Below are positions 10,363 through 17,740 of a stretch of 61,970 nucleotides of DNA, piece after piece. The stretch is taken from NCBI RefSeq assembly GCF_001468395.1, contig NZ_LNSG01000016.1, forward strand, positions 1-61,970, read 5' to 3'. How positions within the stretch are numbered: the stretch's first letter is position 1; every line of letters starts with the position of its first letter. Source of the stretch: Sphingopyxis sp. H073. Lineage in GTDB: Bacteria > Pseudomonadota > Alphaproteobacteria > Sphingomonadales > Sphingomonadaceae. The notes beneath the pieces are model-generated. The model ran no database searches, was not told the origin of the DNA, and saw only the letters and a list, made by a program, of their open reading frames with translations. The translations under genes were made by a program, and so were the position numbers.

Positions 10363-10497
10363 GCTTGGGATCCGTGGCCTGGTGGGGTTCGGCCACGAGG
10401 GAGAACGGCGGTGCCGATGGGGACCAACTCAGCGGCGGCCGTCCGTTCATCCTCCTTATAGGCACCTGTGCGGCGATCCGGCGGTGCCGATCGGGAT

Positions 10498-11142
10498 TCA
10501 TGCACCGAAATGGAGAGGGTTCCCGCGCGCCAGCTCGGCGGTGAAGGCGAGGCGGAGCAGCTCGGCGACGCTTCCCGCCCCGGCGCGGCGCATGATGTTC
10601 GCGCGGTGAACCTCGACCGTGCGCGGGCTGAGGTCGAGGCGGCGGGCGATCGCCTTGTTGCCCATCCCCGCAGCGATCGCCTCCAATATGTCGCGCTCGC
10701 GCGGCGTCAGCGCGGCTAGCCGCAGTTCAGCGTCGCGGTGCATCGCGAGCGCGTCGCGCCGCGCCTGCCAGCTTGCGATCGCCTCGTCGATCGTGCAGCG
10801 GACGAGGCGCGGGTCGAGCGGGGCGGGGAGCAAATCATGCGCGCCGCCGCGCAGGATCGCGCGGGCGTCGGCGATGCCGAGGCGGCTCGCGGCGACGAAG
10901 ATCGTGACATCGGCGCGTCCGGCGAGCTGCGCGAGCAATGTCTCGCCACTGACGCGCCCTGGTTGCTGCCAATGAAAGAGCAGGATCGCGCAGTCGGCAT
11001 CGGCGCCCGCTTCCAGCCAGGCGTCGGCGCTCGCGAAGCTGCGCACGATCCGGCCGCCGGGCTCGGCAAGCGTGCGGAAACACGCCGCGCGCTCGACCGC
11101 CTCGGGCAGGATCAGATGGATATGGCCCCCGCTCTGGTTCAC
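10498..11142 (-). CDS. LuxR/FixJ-type regulator with a degenerate receiver domain
   Basis: A 214-residue protein. Residues 1-120 follow the receiver fold of FixJ-type regulators, but every phosphorylation residue is lost. The acidic pair reads LPE, the acceptor Asp is His57 (LLFHWQQPG), the switch Thr/Ser is Ala, and the Lys before Pro is Ala (LPAPLDP). Residues about 145-205 are a normal LuxR helix-turn-helix (LTPRERDILEAIAAGMGNKAIARR, then LSPRTVEVHRANIMRR). It lies 72 bp downstream of the histidine kinase on the same strand. It probably binds DNA but is not controlled by phosphotransfer. Confidence 0.85.
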   Translation of the reverse strand: MNQSGGHIHLILPEAVERAACFRTLAEPGGRIVRSFASADAWLEAGADADCAILLFHWQQPGRVSGETLLAQLAGRADVTIFVAASRLGIADARAILRGGAHDLLPAPLDPRLVRCTIDEAIASWQARRDALAMHRDAELRLAALTPRERDILEAIAAGMGNKAIARRLDLSPRTVEVHRANIMRRAGAGSVAELLRLAFTAELARGNPLHFGA

Positions 11143-11214
11143 GCGCCAAGGCTGGCGCGCCCAGCCGCCGAAGCCCAGCGCGATCCGCTCGGCTTCGGCG
11201 CCGATATGACGCGA

Positions 11215-12582
11215 TCAGGCGACGACGGGCAGCCGCAGCGTGACGATGGTGCCGTACGGGTCGGCCCGCGCGATCGTCATCCGACCGTCGTGCATGTGGG
11301 CGATCGTCTCGACGAGCGAGAGCCCGAGCCCGGCGCCCGAGCCGCCGCGCGCGGGGTCGAGGCGGACGAAGCGTTTGGCCGCCTCGCCGATCTGCTCCTC
11401 GGCGATGCCGGGGCCGTCGTCGGCGACCCTTATCTCGACGTCGGTTCCGTCCCGTACCGCAGACAGCCGGATCGCCGATCCGCCATCGGCATATTTCAGC
11501 GCATTGTCGATCAGGTTCGACAGCGCCCGGAGCAGCATTTCGCGGTGCGCGATCAGTTCGAGCTCGGCGGGCGCGTCGACGCTGATCGCGAAGCCTTCGT
11601 CCTCGGCGAGCGGGCCATAGACTTCGGCGAGATCGTCGAGCAGCGGCGCGAGCGCGAAGCGGGCGAACTGGTCGCGGCCGATCCCGGCCTCGGCGCGGCT
11701 GATCTCGAGCGCGGTGTCGAGCAGGCGGTGCAGGCTGTCGGCCTCGTCGATCGCGCCGGCGAGCGCGGCGGTCGCGTTCGGGTCGCGCGTGCGGCCGAGC
11801 GCCTGTTCGAGCGTCGCTTTCATCCGCGAGACGGGCGAGCGGAGGTCGTGCGCCATCGAATCGGTGACCATGCGCAGCTCGCCGACCAGTGCCTCGATCC
11901 GGTCGAGCATCGCGTTGATCGAAGTGCCGAGCCGATCGAAGGCGTCGCCGGTTTCGTCGCGCTCGACGCGCGCGTCGAGCTTGCCCGACGCTATGGCCGA
12001 GGCGGCGCGCGCGAACGCGTCGACCCGCCGCGACAATATCCACGCCGCGAGCGCGGCGACGACGGTCGCGATCAGGATTCCGGCGGCAAGCGCATAGAGA
12101 AAAGCCGCCTGACTTGCCCGGGCGAGCTGTGCCTGCGCCTCGAGCACTTCCCCGGTTAGAAGGACATGGCCGGTGTCCAGGCGCCGCGTGACCAGTCCCA
12201 TCTCCTCGGCAGCCGTGCCGCCCTCGCGGAACAGGCTGATGCGCCGCCAGCGTTCGTTGTCGCCCAGCGTCGCGGGCCATTGCTTGAGATTGCCGACGAT
12301 CGGCGCGCCGCCCGGTCCCTTGAGCAACACGACGAAATTGCGGTCGTCGCGCGCCGCGAGCCGGTCGCGGATCGCCCGGACGAGGCCGGCCTCACCCTCC
12401 TGCCGATATTCCTCGGCGAAATCGTCGCGCGCGACCTCGGCCGCGGTGCGGGCGTCGGCAAGGATCGTCGCGGCGGTGAAGCGATGAATGACCGTCAGCC
12501 CCAGCGCGAGCGCCGCGACCTGCGCGAGCAGCAACGCGAGCGCGAGCCGGACCGTCGTCGACTGGAAGAACCCCCGCCGCAT
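11215..12582 (-). CDS. sensor histidine kinase
   Basis: A 455-residue inner-membrane kinase. A first transmembrane helix (about 11-31) is followed by a periplasmic sensor region of about 130 residues, then a second helix (about 160-183) and a HAMP linker. The dimerization helix carries phospho-acceptor His245 in SMAHDLRSPVSR. The ATPase domain has N-box LSNLIDNALKYA, G1 VADDGPGIAEEQ and G2 GGSGAGLGLSLVE. It is encoded 6 bp after the OmpR-type regulator, its evident partner. The ligand is unknown; the mprF context suggests envelope stress or charge. Confidence 0.92.
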   Translation of the reverse strand: MRRGFFQSTTVRLALALLLAQVAALALGLTVIHRFTAATILADARTAAEVARDDFAEEYRQEGEAGLVRAIRDRLAARDDRNFVVLLKGPGGAPIVGNLKQWPATLGDNERWRRISLFREGGTAAEEMGLVTRRLDTGHVLLTGEVLEAQAQLARASQAAFLYALAAGILIATVVAALAAWILSRRVDAFARAASAIASGKLDARVERDETGDAFDRLGTSINAMLDRIEALVGELRMVTDSMAHDLRSPVSRMKATLEQALGRTRDPNATAALAGAIDEADSLHRLLDTALEISRAEAGIGRDQFARFALAPLLDDLAEVYGPLAEDEGFAISVDAPAELELIAHREMLLRALSNLIDNALKYADGGSAIRLSAVRDGTDVEIRVADDGPGIAEEQIGEAAKRFVRLDPARGGSGAGLGLSLVETIAHMHDGRMTIARADPYGTIVTLRLPVVA

Positions 12583-12588
12583 TGGCGC

Positions 12589-13275
12589 CTAGCCCGCCTT
12601 GCCGAGCATATAGCCCGCGCCGCGGATAGTGTGGACGAGCGGCTTGTCGAAGCCGTCGTCGACCTTGCGGCGCAGGCGGCTGACATGGACGTCGACGACA
12701 TTGGTGCCGGGATCGAAATGATATTCCCACACGCCTTCCAGCATCATCGTGCGCGTGACGACCTGTTCCTTGTGCCGGAGCAGATATTCGAGCAGGCGAA
12801 ACTCGCGCGGCTGGAGCTCGATCCGCCTGCCCGCCCGCGTGACGCGGCGATTGAGCAGGTTCATCTCCAGATCCTCGCACGCGAGGATGGTTTCGACCTG
12901 CGTTCCGCCCGACGGTTTGGCGATCAACAGCTTCAGCCGCGCGAGCAGTTCCGAAAAGGCGAAGGGCTTGGCGAGATAGTCGTTGGCGCCCGAGGTCAGC
13001 CCCTCGACGCGTGCATCGACCGCGCCGAGGTTCGAGAGGATGATCACCGGCGTCGCGACCTTCGCCGCGCGCAGCGCCGCGAGCACCGCCATCCCGTCCA
13101 TCCCCGGCAGCATCCGGTCGAGGACGATCGCATCATAGCTGCCGTCGGTCGCGTGGAACAGGCCGTCGCGGCCGTCGGCGGCATGGTCGACGACGAACCC
13201 CTCGCCGGTCAGGCTCTTGACGATGAAGTCCGCGGTTGTCCGGTCATCCTCGACGACGAGTATTTTCTGGGACAT
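12589..13275 (-). CDS. OmpR/PhoB-family response regulator
   Basis: A 228-residue regulator. The receiver has the acidic pair VVEDD, phospho-acceptor Asp53 (IVLDRMLPG) and Lys103 (LAKPF). The C-terminal winged helix (about 130-225) contains ELQPREFRLLEYLLRH and TNVVDVHVSRLRRK. It lies directly upstream of the histidine kinase gene and overlaps the PDZ gene by 32 bp, so the three are likely co-transcribed. Targets cannot be read here; the neighbouring mprF locus is a candidate. Confidence 0.94.
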   Translation of the reverse strand: MSQKILVVEDDRTTADFIVKSLTGEGFVVDHAADGRDGLFHATDGSYDAIVLDRMLPGMDGMAVLAALRAAKVATPVIILSNLGAVDARVEGLTSGANDYLAKPFAFSELLARLKLLIAKPSGGTQVETILACEDLEMNLLNRRVTRAGRRIELQPREFRLLEYLLRHKEQVVTRTMMLEGVWEYHFDPGTNVVDVHVSRLRRKVDDGFDKPLVHTIRGAGYMLGKAG

Positions 13276-13666
13276 TCGGTTCCTTCACGCGGGTGGGCGG
13301 CAGATGCTTATAGCGGCTCTCGCCTGCATGGCGAATATGGAGGTCGACGCCCTTGTCCGCATCGTCCCTGATGGTGCGCGTGACTGCGGAGACCGAAGCG
13401 ATCGGCTTGCCGTCGATACCGACGATGACATCGCCCGCCGCGATATCGGCCTTCGCCGCGGCGCTGCCGTCCTGCACGCTGGTGACGACGAGCGCGAGCG
13501 GCGCGTGCGGTGCGGTGCGTTCGGCCTCAAAGGTCAGGCCGGGGATCTGGTTGCCGGGAGACGCAAAGGGCGACGCGGCGAGGTGCGCCGCGAGTGCGAC
13601 GACGCCCGCGAGCATCAGCAGCAACGCGCTGGCGGGAGGCATGGGGCGCGGAGGCATCGCGTCCAT
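13244..13666 (-). CDS. membrane-anchored PDZ-domain protein
   Basis: A 140-residue protein. One N-terminal transmembrane helix (about 12-31) is followed by a PDZ domain (about 50-120) with LALVVTSVQDGSAAAKADI and GDVIVGIDGKPIASV, the carboxylate-binding and core strands. No protease domain is present. It begins 3 bp after the mprF stop and overlaps the response-regulator start, linking the lipid genes with the two-component genes. A periplasmic sensing or scaffolding role for the kinase is plausible but unproven. Confidence 0.8.
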   Translation of the reverse strand: MDAMPPRPMPPASALLLMLAGVVALAAHLAASPFASPGNQIPGLTFEAERTAPHAPLALVVTSVQDGSAAAKADIAAGDVIVGIDGKPIASVSAVTRTIRDDADKGVDLHIRHAGESRYKHLPPTRVKEPNVPENTRRRG

Positions 13667-13669
13667 CGC

Positions 13670-16258
13670 TCACGCCGGCGCCGCGACGGGCGCAGCAGCC
13701 TTCTTCGTCGCAGGAGGGCGGCTGACGATGCGGTGGACGGCCGCCATGCCCTGCGCGAAGGCCATGCCGCGCGGCCCCGCGATATAGCGCGGTTCCCAGT
13801 GGGTCGCGAATTTCGCCTTGTAGCTGCGCAGCCCTTCGAAACCATAAAGCATCTCGCCATGGCGGAAGAGAAAGGCCGCGCCGCGCGCCCAGGTCGGGGC
13901 GAGCCGCCGTCCGTCGACCCCGGCGAGCGGCGCGATGCCGAGCGTGAAGCGACGAAAGCCGCGGTCGCGGGCATATTGCATCAGCCGGATGAACAGGAAA
14001 TCCATCACGCCGTAGGGCAGCGCCGCGACGTGGCGCATCAGGTCGACCGACATTTCGGCGCCGTTCGCGGTCGCGAGGATGTTGGCGAAAGCGACGATGC
14101 GTCCGTCGATCCGGACCACCGCGCAGGGGAAGCGCGCGATATAGGCTGGGTCGAAGCTGCCAAGGCTGAAGGCCTTTTCGCGTTGTTTCTTCGCGCGCAA
14201 CCAGTCGTTGGATACGGCCCGGAGCTCCGCGATGTGCGCGGGGACATCGGCGGCCGCGATGACCGCGAATTCGGCGCCTTCCTGTGCGGTGCGGCGTTCG
14301 GCGTGGCGGAGCGACTTCGCTTGCGGCCCGGCAAGCGTGAAGGCGGCGAGGTCGACCTCCGCCTCTTCGCCATATTTCACGATCGAGAGGCCGAGGTCGA
14401 TCGCGTGCGGCAGGGTGCGCGCCCCGATCTGGTAGAGCAGGATGCGACCCTGCGCGGCGTCGGCTTTTTCGCGCAGTTTCCAAAGCAGGTCCGACCAGCG
14501 ATCCTCGTTGCCGACGGGATCGCCCATCACGATCCAGTTGGCGCCGAGGGTCCGGTACATCAGGAAGGCGTCGCCCTCGTCGGCGAGGAGGAAGCGCTTG
14601 TCGCCGGTCAGCGCAAGGAAGGCGTCGGTGCGGTCGGCGAGCGCGAGCGCCGGTTCGAGCTGCTCGAAACCGATTGCGCTCGACCGGGAGGCGCGCGCCG
14701 ACGGCGCAAAGAGGCGCCAGAGCGCGAGGCCCGCGAGCAGCACCGCGATGCCGAACTGTGCGCGCAGGAAACGCGGCGCGTCGCCGTTCAGGCTGAACTG
14801 CCACCAGAGGCTGCCCGAATAGGCGACATGCTTGTAGGCGAAGAAGCCCGCGAAGGCCGAGGCGAGGATCGCGGTCAGCGCGGCGGCGATCCAACCGGTC
14901 GACAATGGCGCGTCGATCAGCGCGGTGCGGCGGTAGAAGGCGGCGCGGCTCCACTGGAGCGCGGCGACGATGCCGGTGAGGATCAGCGCCTCCTCATAAT
15001 CGCCCCCCTTGGCGAGCGAGAAGAGTATCGCGGCGGCGAGCAAGGCGCGCGTCGCGATGAAGGCGCCGTCGAGGCGGCGGAGCAGCCCGGGCGCGAGGAA
15101 GAGGAGGAGCGTGCCCGCAAGGCTCGCGGCAAGGTGCGAGGCCTCGACGAACGGCAGCGGAAGGAAATGCTTGAGGTCGTGCATCCGCGCCGCCTCCGCC
15201 GGGGTCGATCCCGAGAGGAGCAGGATCAGACCACCGGCGAAGACGAGCGCGGCGAGCAGCGGCGGCGCCAGCTCGCGCAGCAGCGACTGCCCCGCAGCGG
15301 CGAGTTGCTTCGCCGGTCCGTGCCACGCGCGGCTTTCGTGCCAGGCGAGGAGCAGCGCGGCGAGGAGCAGCGGCAGCAGATAATAGATGACGCGGTAGGC
15401 GAGCAGCGCCGCGAGCAGCTCTGCCTTGTCGCCGGGCACCATCGCAATCACCACCGCCTCGAACACGCCGAGCCCGCCCGGCACATGGCTGATCAGCGCG
15501 GCGATGATCGCGAGCGCATAGCCGAGGAAGAAGAGCGGCCAGGCGGCCGGATCGGGCGCCGGGAGCAGGATGAACAGCGCGGCGCTGGCAGCGGCGAGAT
15601 CGAGCGCGGCGACAAGCGTCATCGCCGCGCTCATCGCCGGACCGGGTATCGGCGTGCGCCAGCCGCCGATCTCGATCGCGCGCAACCCGAAATGGCGGAG
15701 CAGGAGCGGGATCAGGCAGATCGTCACTGTCGCGATCCCGGCGAGGTGCAGCCAGTGAAGCGACAGGCCGAAGTCGAAGAAGGGCAGGATCTGCGTGCTC
15801 GTCGCCGCGGCGAGGCCGGCAAGCAGGATCACGCCGTTCCAGAAGGCGAGGCTGGCGAGCGCGATGACGCTGCCGATCTCGCCGCCGCTGAGTCCGGCGG
15901 CACGATAGACGCGGTAGCGCGCCGACCCGCCGGTGAGCAGCGCGAGGCCGAGATTGTGGCTGAGCGTGTAACTGGTGAAGCTGGCGAGCGCCGCCGTGCG
16001 CCACGGAAGCTTCTTGCCGAGCACATGCAGCGCGAAACTGTCGTAGAGGGTGAGGAGAAGATAGCTTGTCGCGGAGAGCGCCAGTGCCCCCTCGATCTGC
16101 GCCGCCGACAGCGCGTCGAAGGCTTGGCGGATTGCACGCGGGCGCACCGAATGGAGCAGGCCGAAGAGCGCGGCGAAGCCGAGCGCAGCGACGAGCAGCG
16201 CTGCGAGGATCGAAAGCGACCGCTTGTGCGTGCGGATGCGGGCGAGAAACCGGCTCAT
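13670..16258 (-). CDS. mprF: MprF/LpiA-like phosphatidylglycerol aminoacyltransferase and flippase
   Basis: An 862-residue protein, the usual MprF size. The N-terminal part (about 1-530) is a multi-helix flippase domain with conserved YTLSHNLGLALLTGGSARYR and, further on, SHVPGGLGVFEA. The C-terminal part (about 550-850) is the DUF2156 aminoacyl-transfer domain (NWIVMGDPVGNEDRW, ERRTAQEGAEFAV, GMAFAQGMAAVHRIV). It transfers an amino acid, commonly Lys, from tRNA to phosphatidylglycerol and exposes the product at the surface, lowering the negative charge. It overlaps the DUF2147 stop (ATGA) and is downstream of a VirJ-like gene, as in the rhizobial lpiA-atvA arrangement. Confidence 0.92.
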   Translation of the reverse strand: MSRFLARIRTHKRSLSILAALLVAALGFAALFGLLHSVRPRAIRQAFDALSAAQIEGALALSATSYLLLTLYDSFALHVLGKKLPWRTAALASFTSYTLSHNLGLALLTGGSARYRVYRAAGLSGGEIGSVIALASLAFWNGVILLAGLAAATSTQILPFFDFGLSLHWLHLAGIATVTICLIPLLLRHFGLRAIEIGGWRTPIPGPAMSAAMTLVAALDLAAASAALFILLPAPDPAAWPLFFLGYALAIIAALISHVPGGLGVFEAVVIAMVPGDKAELLAALLAYRVIYYLLPLLLAALLLAWHESRAWHGPAKQLAAAGQSLLRELAPPLLAALVFAGGLILLLSGSTPAEAARMHDLKHFLPLPFVEASHLAASLAGTLLLFLAPGLLRRLDGAFIATRALLAAAILFSLAKGGDYEEALILTGIVAALQWSRAAFYRRTALIDAPLSTGWIAAALTAILASAFAGFFAYKHVAYSGSLWWQFSLNGDAPRFLRAQFGIAVLLAGLALWRLFAPSARASRSSAIGFEQLEPALALADRTDAFLALTGDKRFLLADEGDAFLMYRTLGANWIVMGDPVGNEDRWSDLLWKLREKADAAQGRILLYQIGARTLPHAIDLGLSIVKYGEEAEVDLAAFTLAGPQAKSLRHAERRTAQEGAEFAVIAAADVPAHIAELRAVSNDWLRAKKQREKAFSLGSFDPAYIARFPCAVVRIDGRIVAFANILATANGAEMSVDLMRHVAALPYGVMDFLFIRLMQYARDRGFRRFTLGIAPLAGVDGRRLAPTWARGAAFLFRHGEMLYGFEGLRSYKAKFATHWEPRYIAGPRGMAFAQGMAAVHRIVSRPPATKKAAAPVAAPA

Positions 16259-16662
16259 TGCCGCGTCCAGTCCTGGCGCTTGCAGAGCAGGCCGCCGAGG
16301 ATGCAGCCCGAGATGCGGATATCGTTGGGGCTCTTCTGCTCGATCGTCGAATAGAAACGGCGGCCCTGGTCGGGGACATAGACCTGCCCGGTCCAGCGTG
16401 CGGCGCCGCTCTTGCGATAGTCGCTGAGCAGCTCGGTTCCGATCAGCGCATTTACGCCGGCGTCGCGTGCGTCGGCCATCGCCTTCGGGCTCGCCCAGAC
16501 GATATTGCCGCAGAGCAATTGTCCGCAAAAGCGCGTCCGGACAAGCAATGTCCCCTTGGGGTTCTGCCACAGCCCGATCGGGTTCGCGGCGGGCTGCGGT
16601 ATCGCGGCCGCCGCGATCCCCGTCGAGGCGGCAAGCATCAGCGCCAGTGCAAGCATCTTCAT
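16255..16662 (-). CDS. DUF2147 domain secreted protein
   Basis: A 135-residue protein with a Sec signal peptide (MKMLALALMLAASTGIAAAA). The DUF2147 domain shows NPIGLWQNPKGTLLVRTRFC early and YSTIEQKSPNDIRISGC late. Cysteine pairs (FCGQLLCGN, GCILGGLLCK) could form periplasmic disulfides. It sits between the VirJ-like gene and mprF with 4-bp overlaps on both sides, so it belongs to this unit. Family function is unknown. Confidence 0.85.
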   Translation of the reverse strand: MKMLALALMLAASTGIAAAAIPQPAANPIGLWQNPKGTLLVRTRFCGQLLCGNIVWASPKAMADARDAGVNALIGTELLSDYRKSGAARWTGQVYVPDQGRRFYSTIEQKSPNDIRISGCILGGLLCKRQDWTRQ

Positions 16663-17399
16663 GACCGATTGTCCCTGGCTTGGGTTACTGCCGGCAGGAT
16701 CGCTGCGGTCAGCGCCGCATCGTCGAAATCCAGCCGGTGCCCGCCGGGCAGCGTGACGCGCCGGACGTTGGGCAGGGTGAGTTCGGGGCAGAGGCTGTTC
16801 GCCTCCGTGGAACCATGAATGCAGGTGACCGGCACCCAGGTCAGGCGCGACGCGGTCGGCAGCGCGAGCGCGTCGGGGGTTTCGAGTCCCGCGAGTTCGA
16901 CCGGCGAGGCGCGAAACACGATGTCGCGCCCTGGAACGACAAGCACGACCGCGCGGATCGGCGCGCGCGCGGCGGCGCGCAGCTCCGCGAGCCCGGCGTG
17001 GAGCATGTCGGCGCCGAACGACTGGCCGATCAGCACCACATGACCGGTCCGGCCGAGCGCCATCGCGCGGCGCATCGCGCCCGCGATCAGCGCGCTCGTC
17101 TCGGCGGCGGTGCGGCCGGGCGCGAAAAAGGACAGGCTGTTGACGGTAACGATCGCATAGCCGCGCGCATGGAGCCGCGCGGCGACCTTCGGGGTCATCC
17201 CGACGCGGTCGCCCATGTCGCCCGACAGCATGACGAGCGCGGGGCGTTCGGGCCCGGCTCCGGCCGCGGGCAGGTCGTGGAAGATCGTGTGGCGATAATA
17301 GCCGAGATGGAGGTAATAGAGGCCGGCGACGAGCAGCGCGAGCAGGAGCATGAGCAGCCCTGCGCGTCCCCATCGCCTGTTTCCGGTCGTTCGTGTCAT
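16659..17399 (-). CDS. VirJ/AcvB-like hydrolase
   Basis: A 246-residue protein from the ATG at 17399. An N-terminal membrane anchor or signal (about 12-32) precedes an alpha/beta-hydrolase domain with nucleophile motif VVLIGQSFGADML (GxSxG) and C-terminal His in LPGGHRLDF. The family includes Agrobacterium AcvB and VirJ and Rhizobium AtvA. AcvB is reported to hydrolyse lysyl-phosphatidylglycerol in the periplasm. Its position at the head of the mprF unit fits a synthase-hydrolase pair that tunes aminoacylated lipid. The assignment rests on motif pattern and context. Confidence 0.8.
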   Translation of the reverse strand: MTRTTGNRRWGRAGLLMLLLALLVAGLYYLHLGYYRHTIFHDLPAAGAGPERPALVMLSGDMGDRVGMTPKVAARLHARGYAIVTVNSLSFFAPGRTAAETSALIAGAMRRAMALGRTGHVVLIGQSFGADMLHAGLAELRAAARAPIRAVVLVVPGRDIVFRASPVELAGLETPDALALPTASRLTWVPVTCIHGSTEANSLCPELTLPNVRRVTLPGGHRLDFDDAALTAAILPAVTQARDNRS

Positions 17400-17464
17400 G
17401 CGCCCCTCATAGGCGGCCGCCCGCCTCCGCAAGCTGACGCGCGGATTACGATATTGTCATGTGC

Positions 17465-17630
17465 CGGCCATCCGGGGGACGGCCGCGCGGGACTAGAAGC
17501 CAAGGGGTCGAAGGCGATTGAGCTCCTTCGGCGACCCGAACCGCAGGCTGGCCGGGGTCTCACCCGGCACCCGCTGACCCCGGCCCGCCTGTATCTGGCC
17601 AGCCTCCGCCCCCGGGGGCTGGCCGCTTTT
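17465..17630 (+). ncRNA. candidate structured leader or attenuator RNA
   Basis: The 341-bp gap between the divergent VirJ-like gene and the molybdoenzyme gene holds four successive hairpins on the plus strand. Hairpin 1 is 17465-17485. Hairpin 2 pairs 17505-17514 with 17525-17537 around a bulge. Hairpin 3 pairs 17544-17559 with 17576-17591, with a single mismatch. Hairpin 4 pairs 17597-17604 with 17617-17624 and runs into CTTTT, an intrinsic terminator. The octamer GGCTGGCC occurs at both 17546-17553 and 17617-17624, and both copies can pair with 17597-17604, an antiterminator arrangement. It could be a riboswitch-like leader or a free small RNA; I assign no family. Bases 17631-17740 show nothing else clear. 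Confidence 0.45.
17597..17630 (+). terminator. intrinsic terminator inside the candidate leader
   Basis: The 8-bp stem 17597-17604/17617-17624 with a 12-base loop is followed by GCTTTT. It lies 110 bp before the molybdopterin oxidoreductase start codon on the same strand, so it would end either a small RNA or an attenuated leader transcript. Confidence 0.55.
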
Positions 17631-17740
17631 ACGGTGGCGCCCGCGCATCCATTTTCCCCGATCCTACCATGGTTTGCATGGCCTTGCGCGCGGCGCTGTG
17701 CTTTACTCCGGCGCGATATCCAGGTTCGGGAGATGACGTG

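Noticed and set aside
13217..16354. A 1045-codon plus-strand open frame opposite mprF and neighbours
   Set aside because: Its translation is dominated by Arg, Glu, Asp and Gly with no domain, and the opposite strand holds well-conserved mprF. It is a shadow of high-GC coding.
17544..17605. Resemblance of the leader to a TPP riboswitch (CCTG, ATCTGG and CCAGC blocks) or to the Moco RNA motif (GTATCTGG)
   Set aside because: The TPP CTGAGA element is absent, and the Moco match is one short word recalled without alignment. I left the RNA unassigned.
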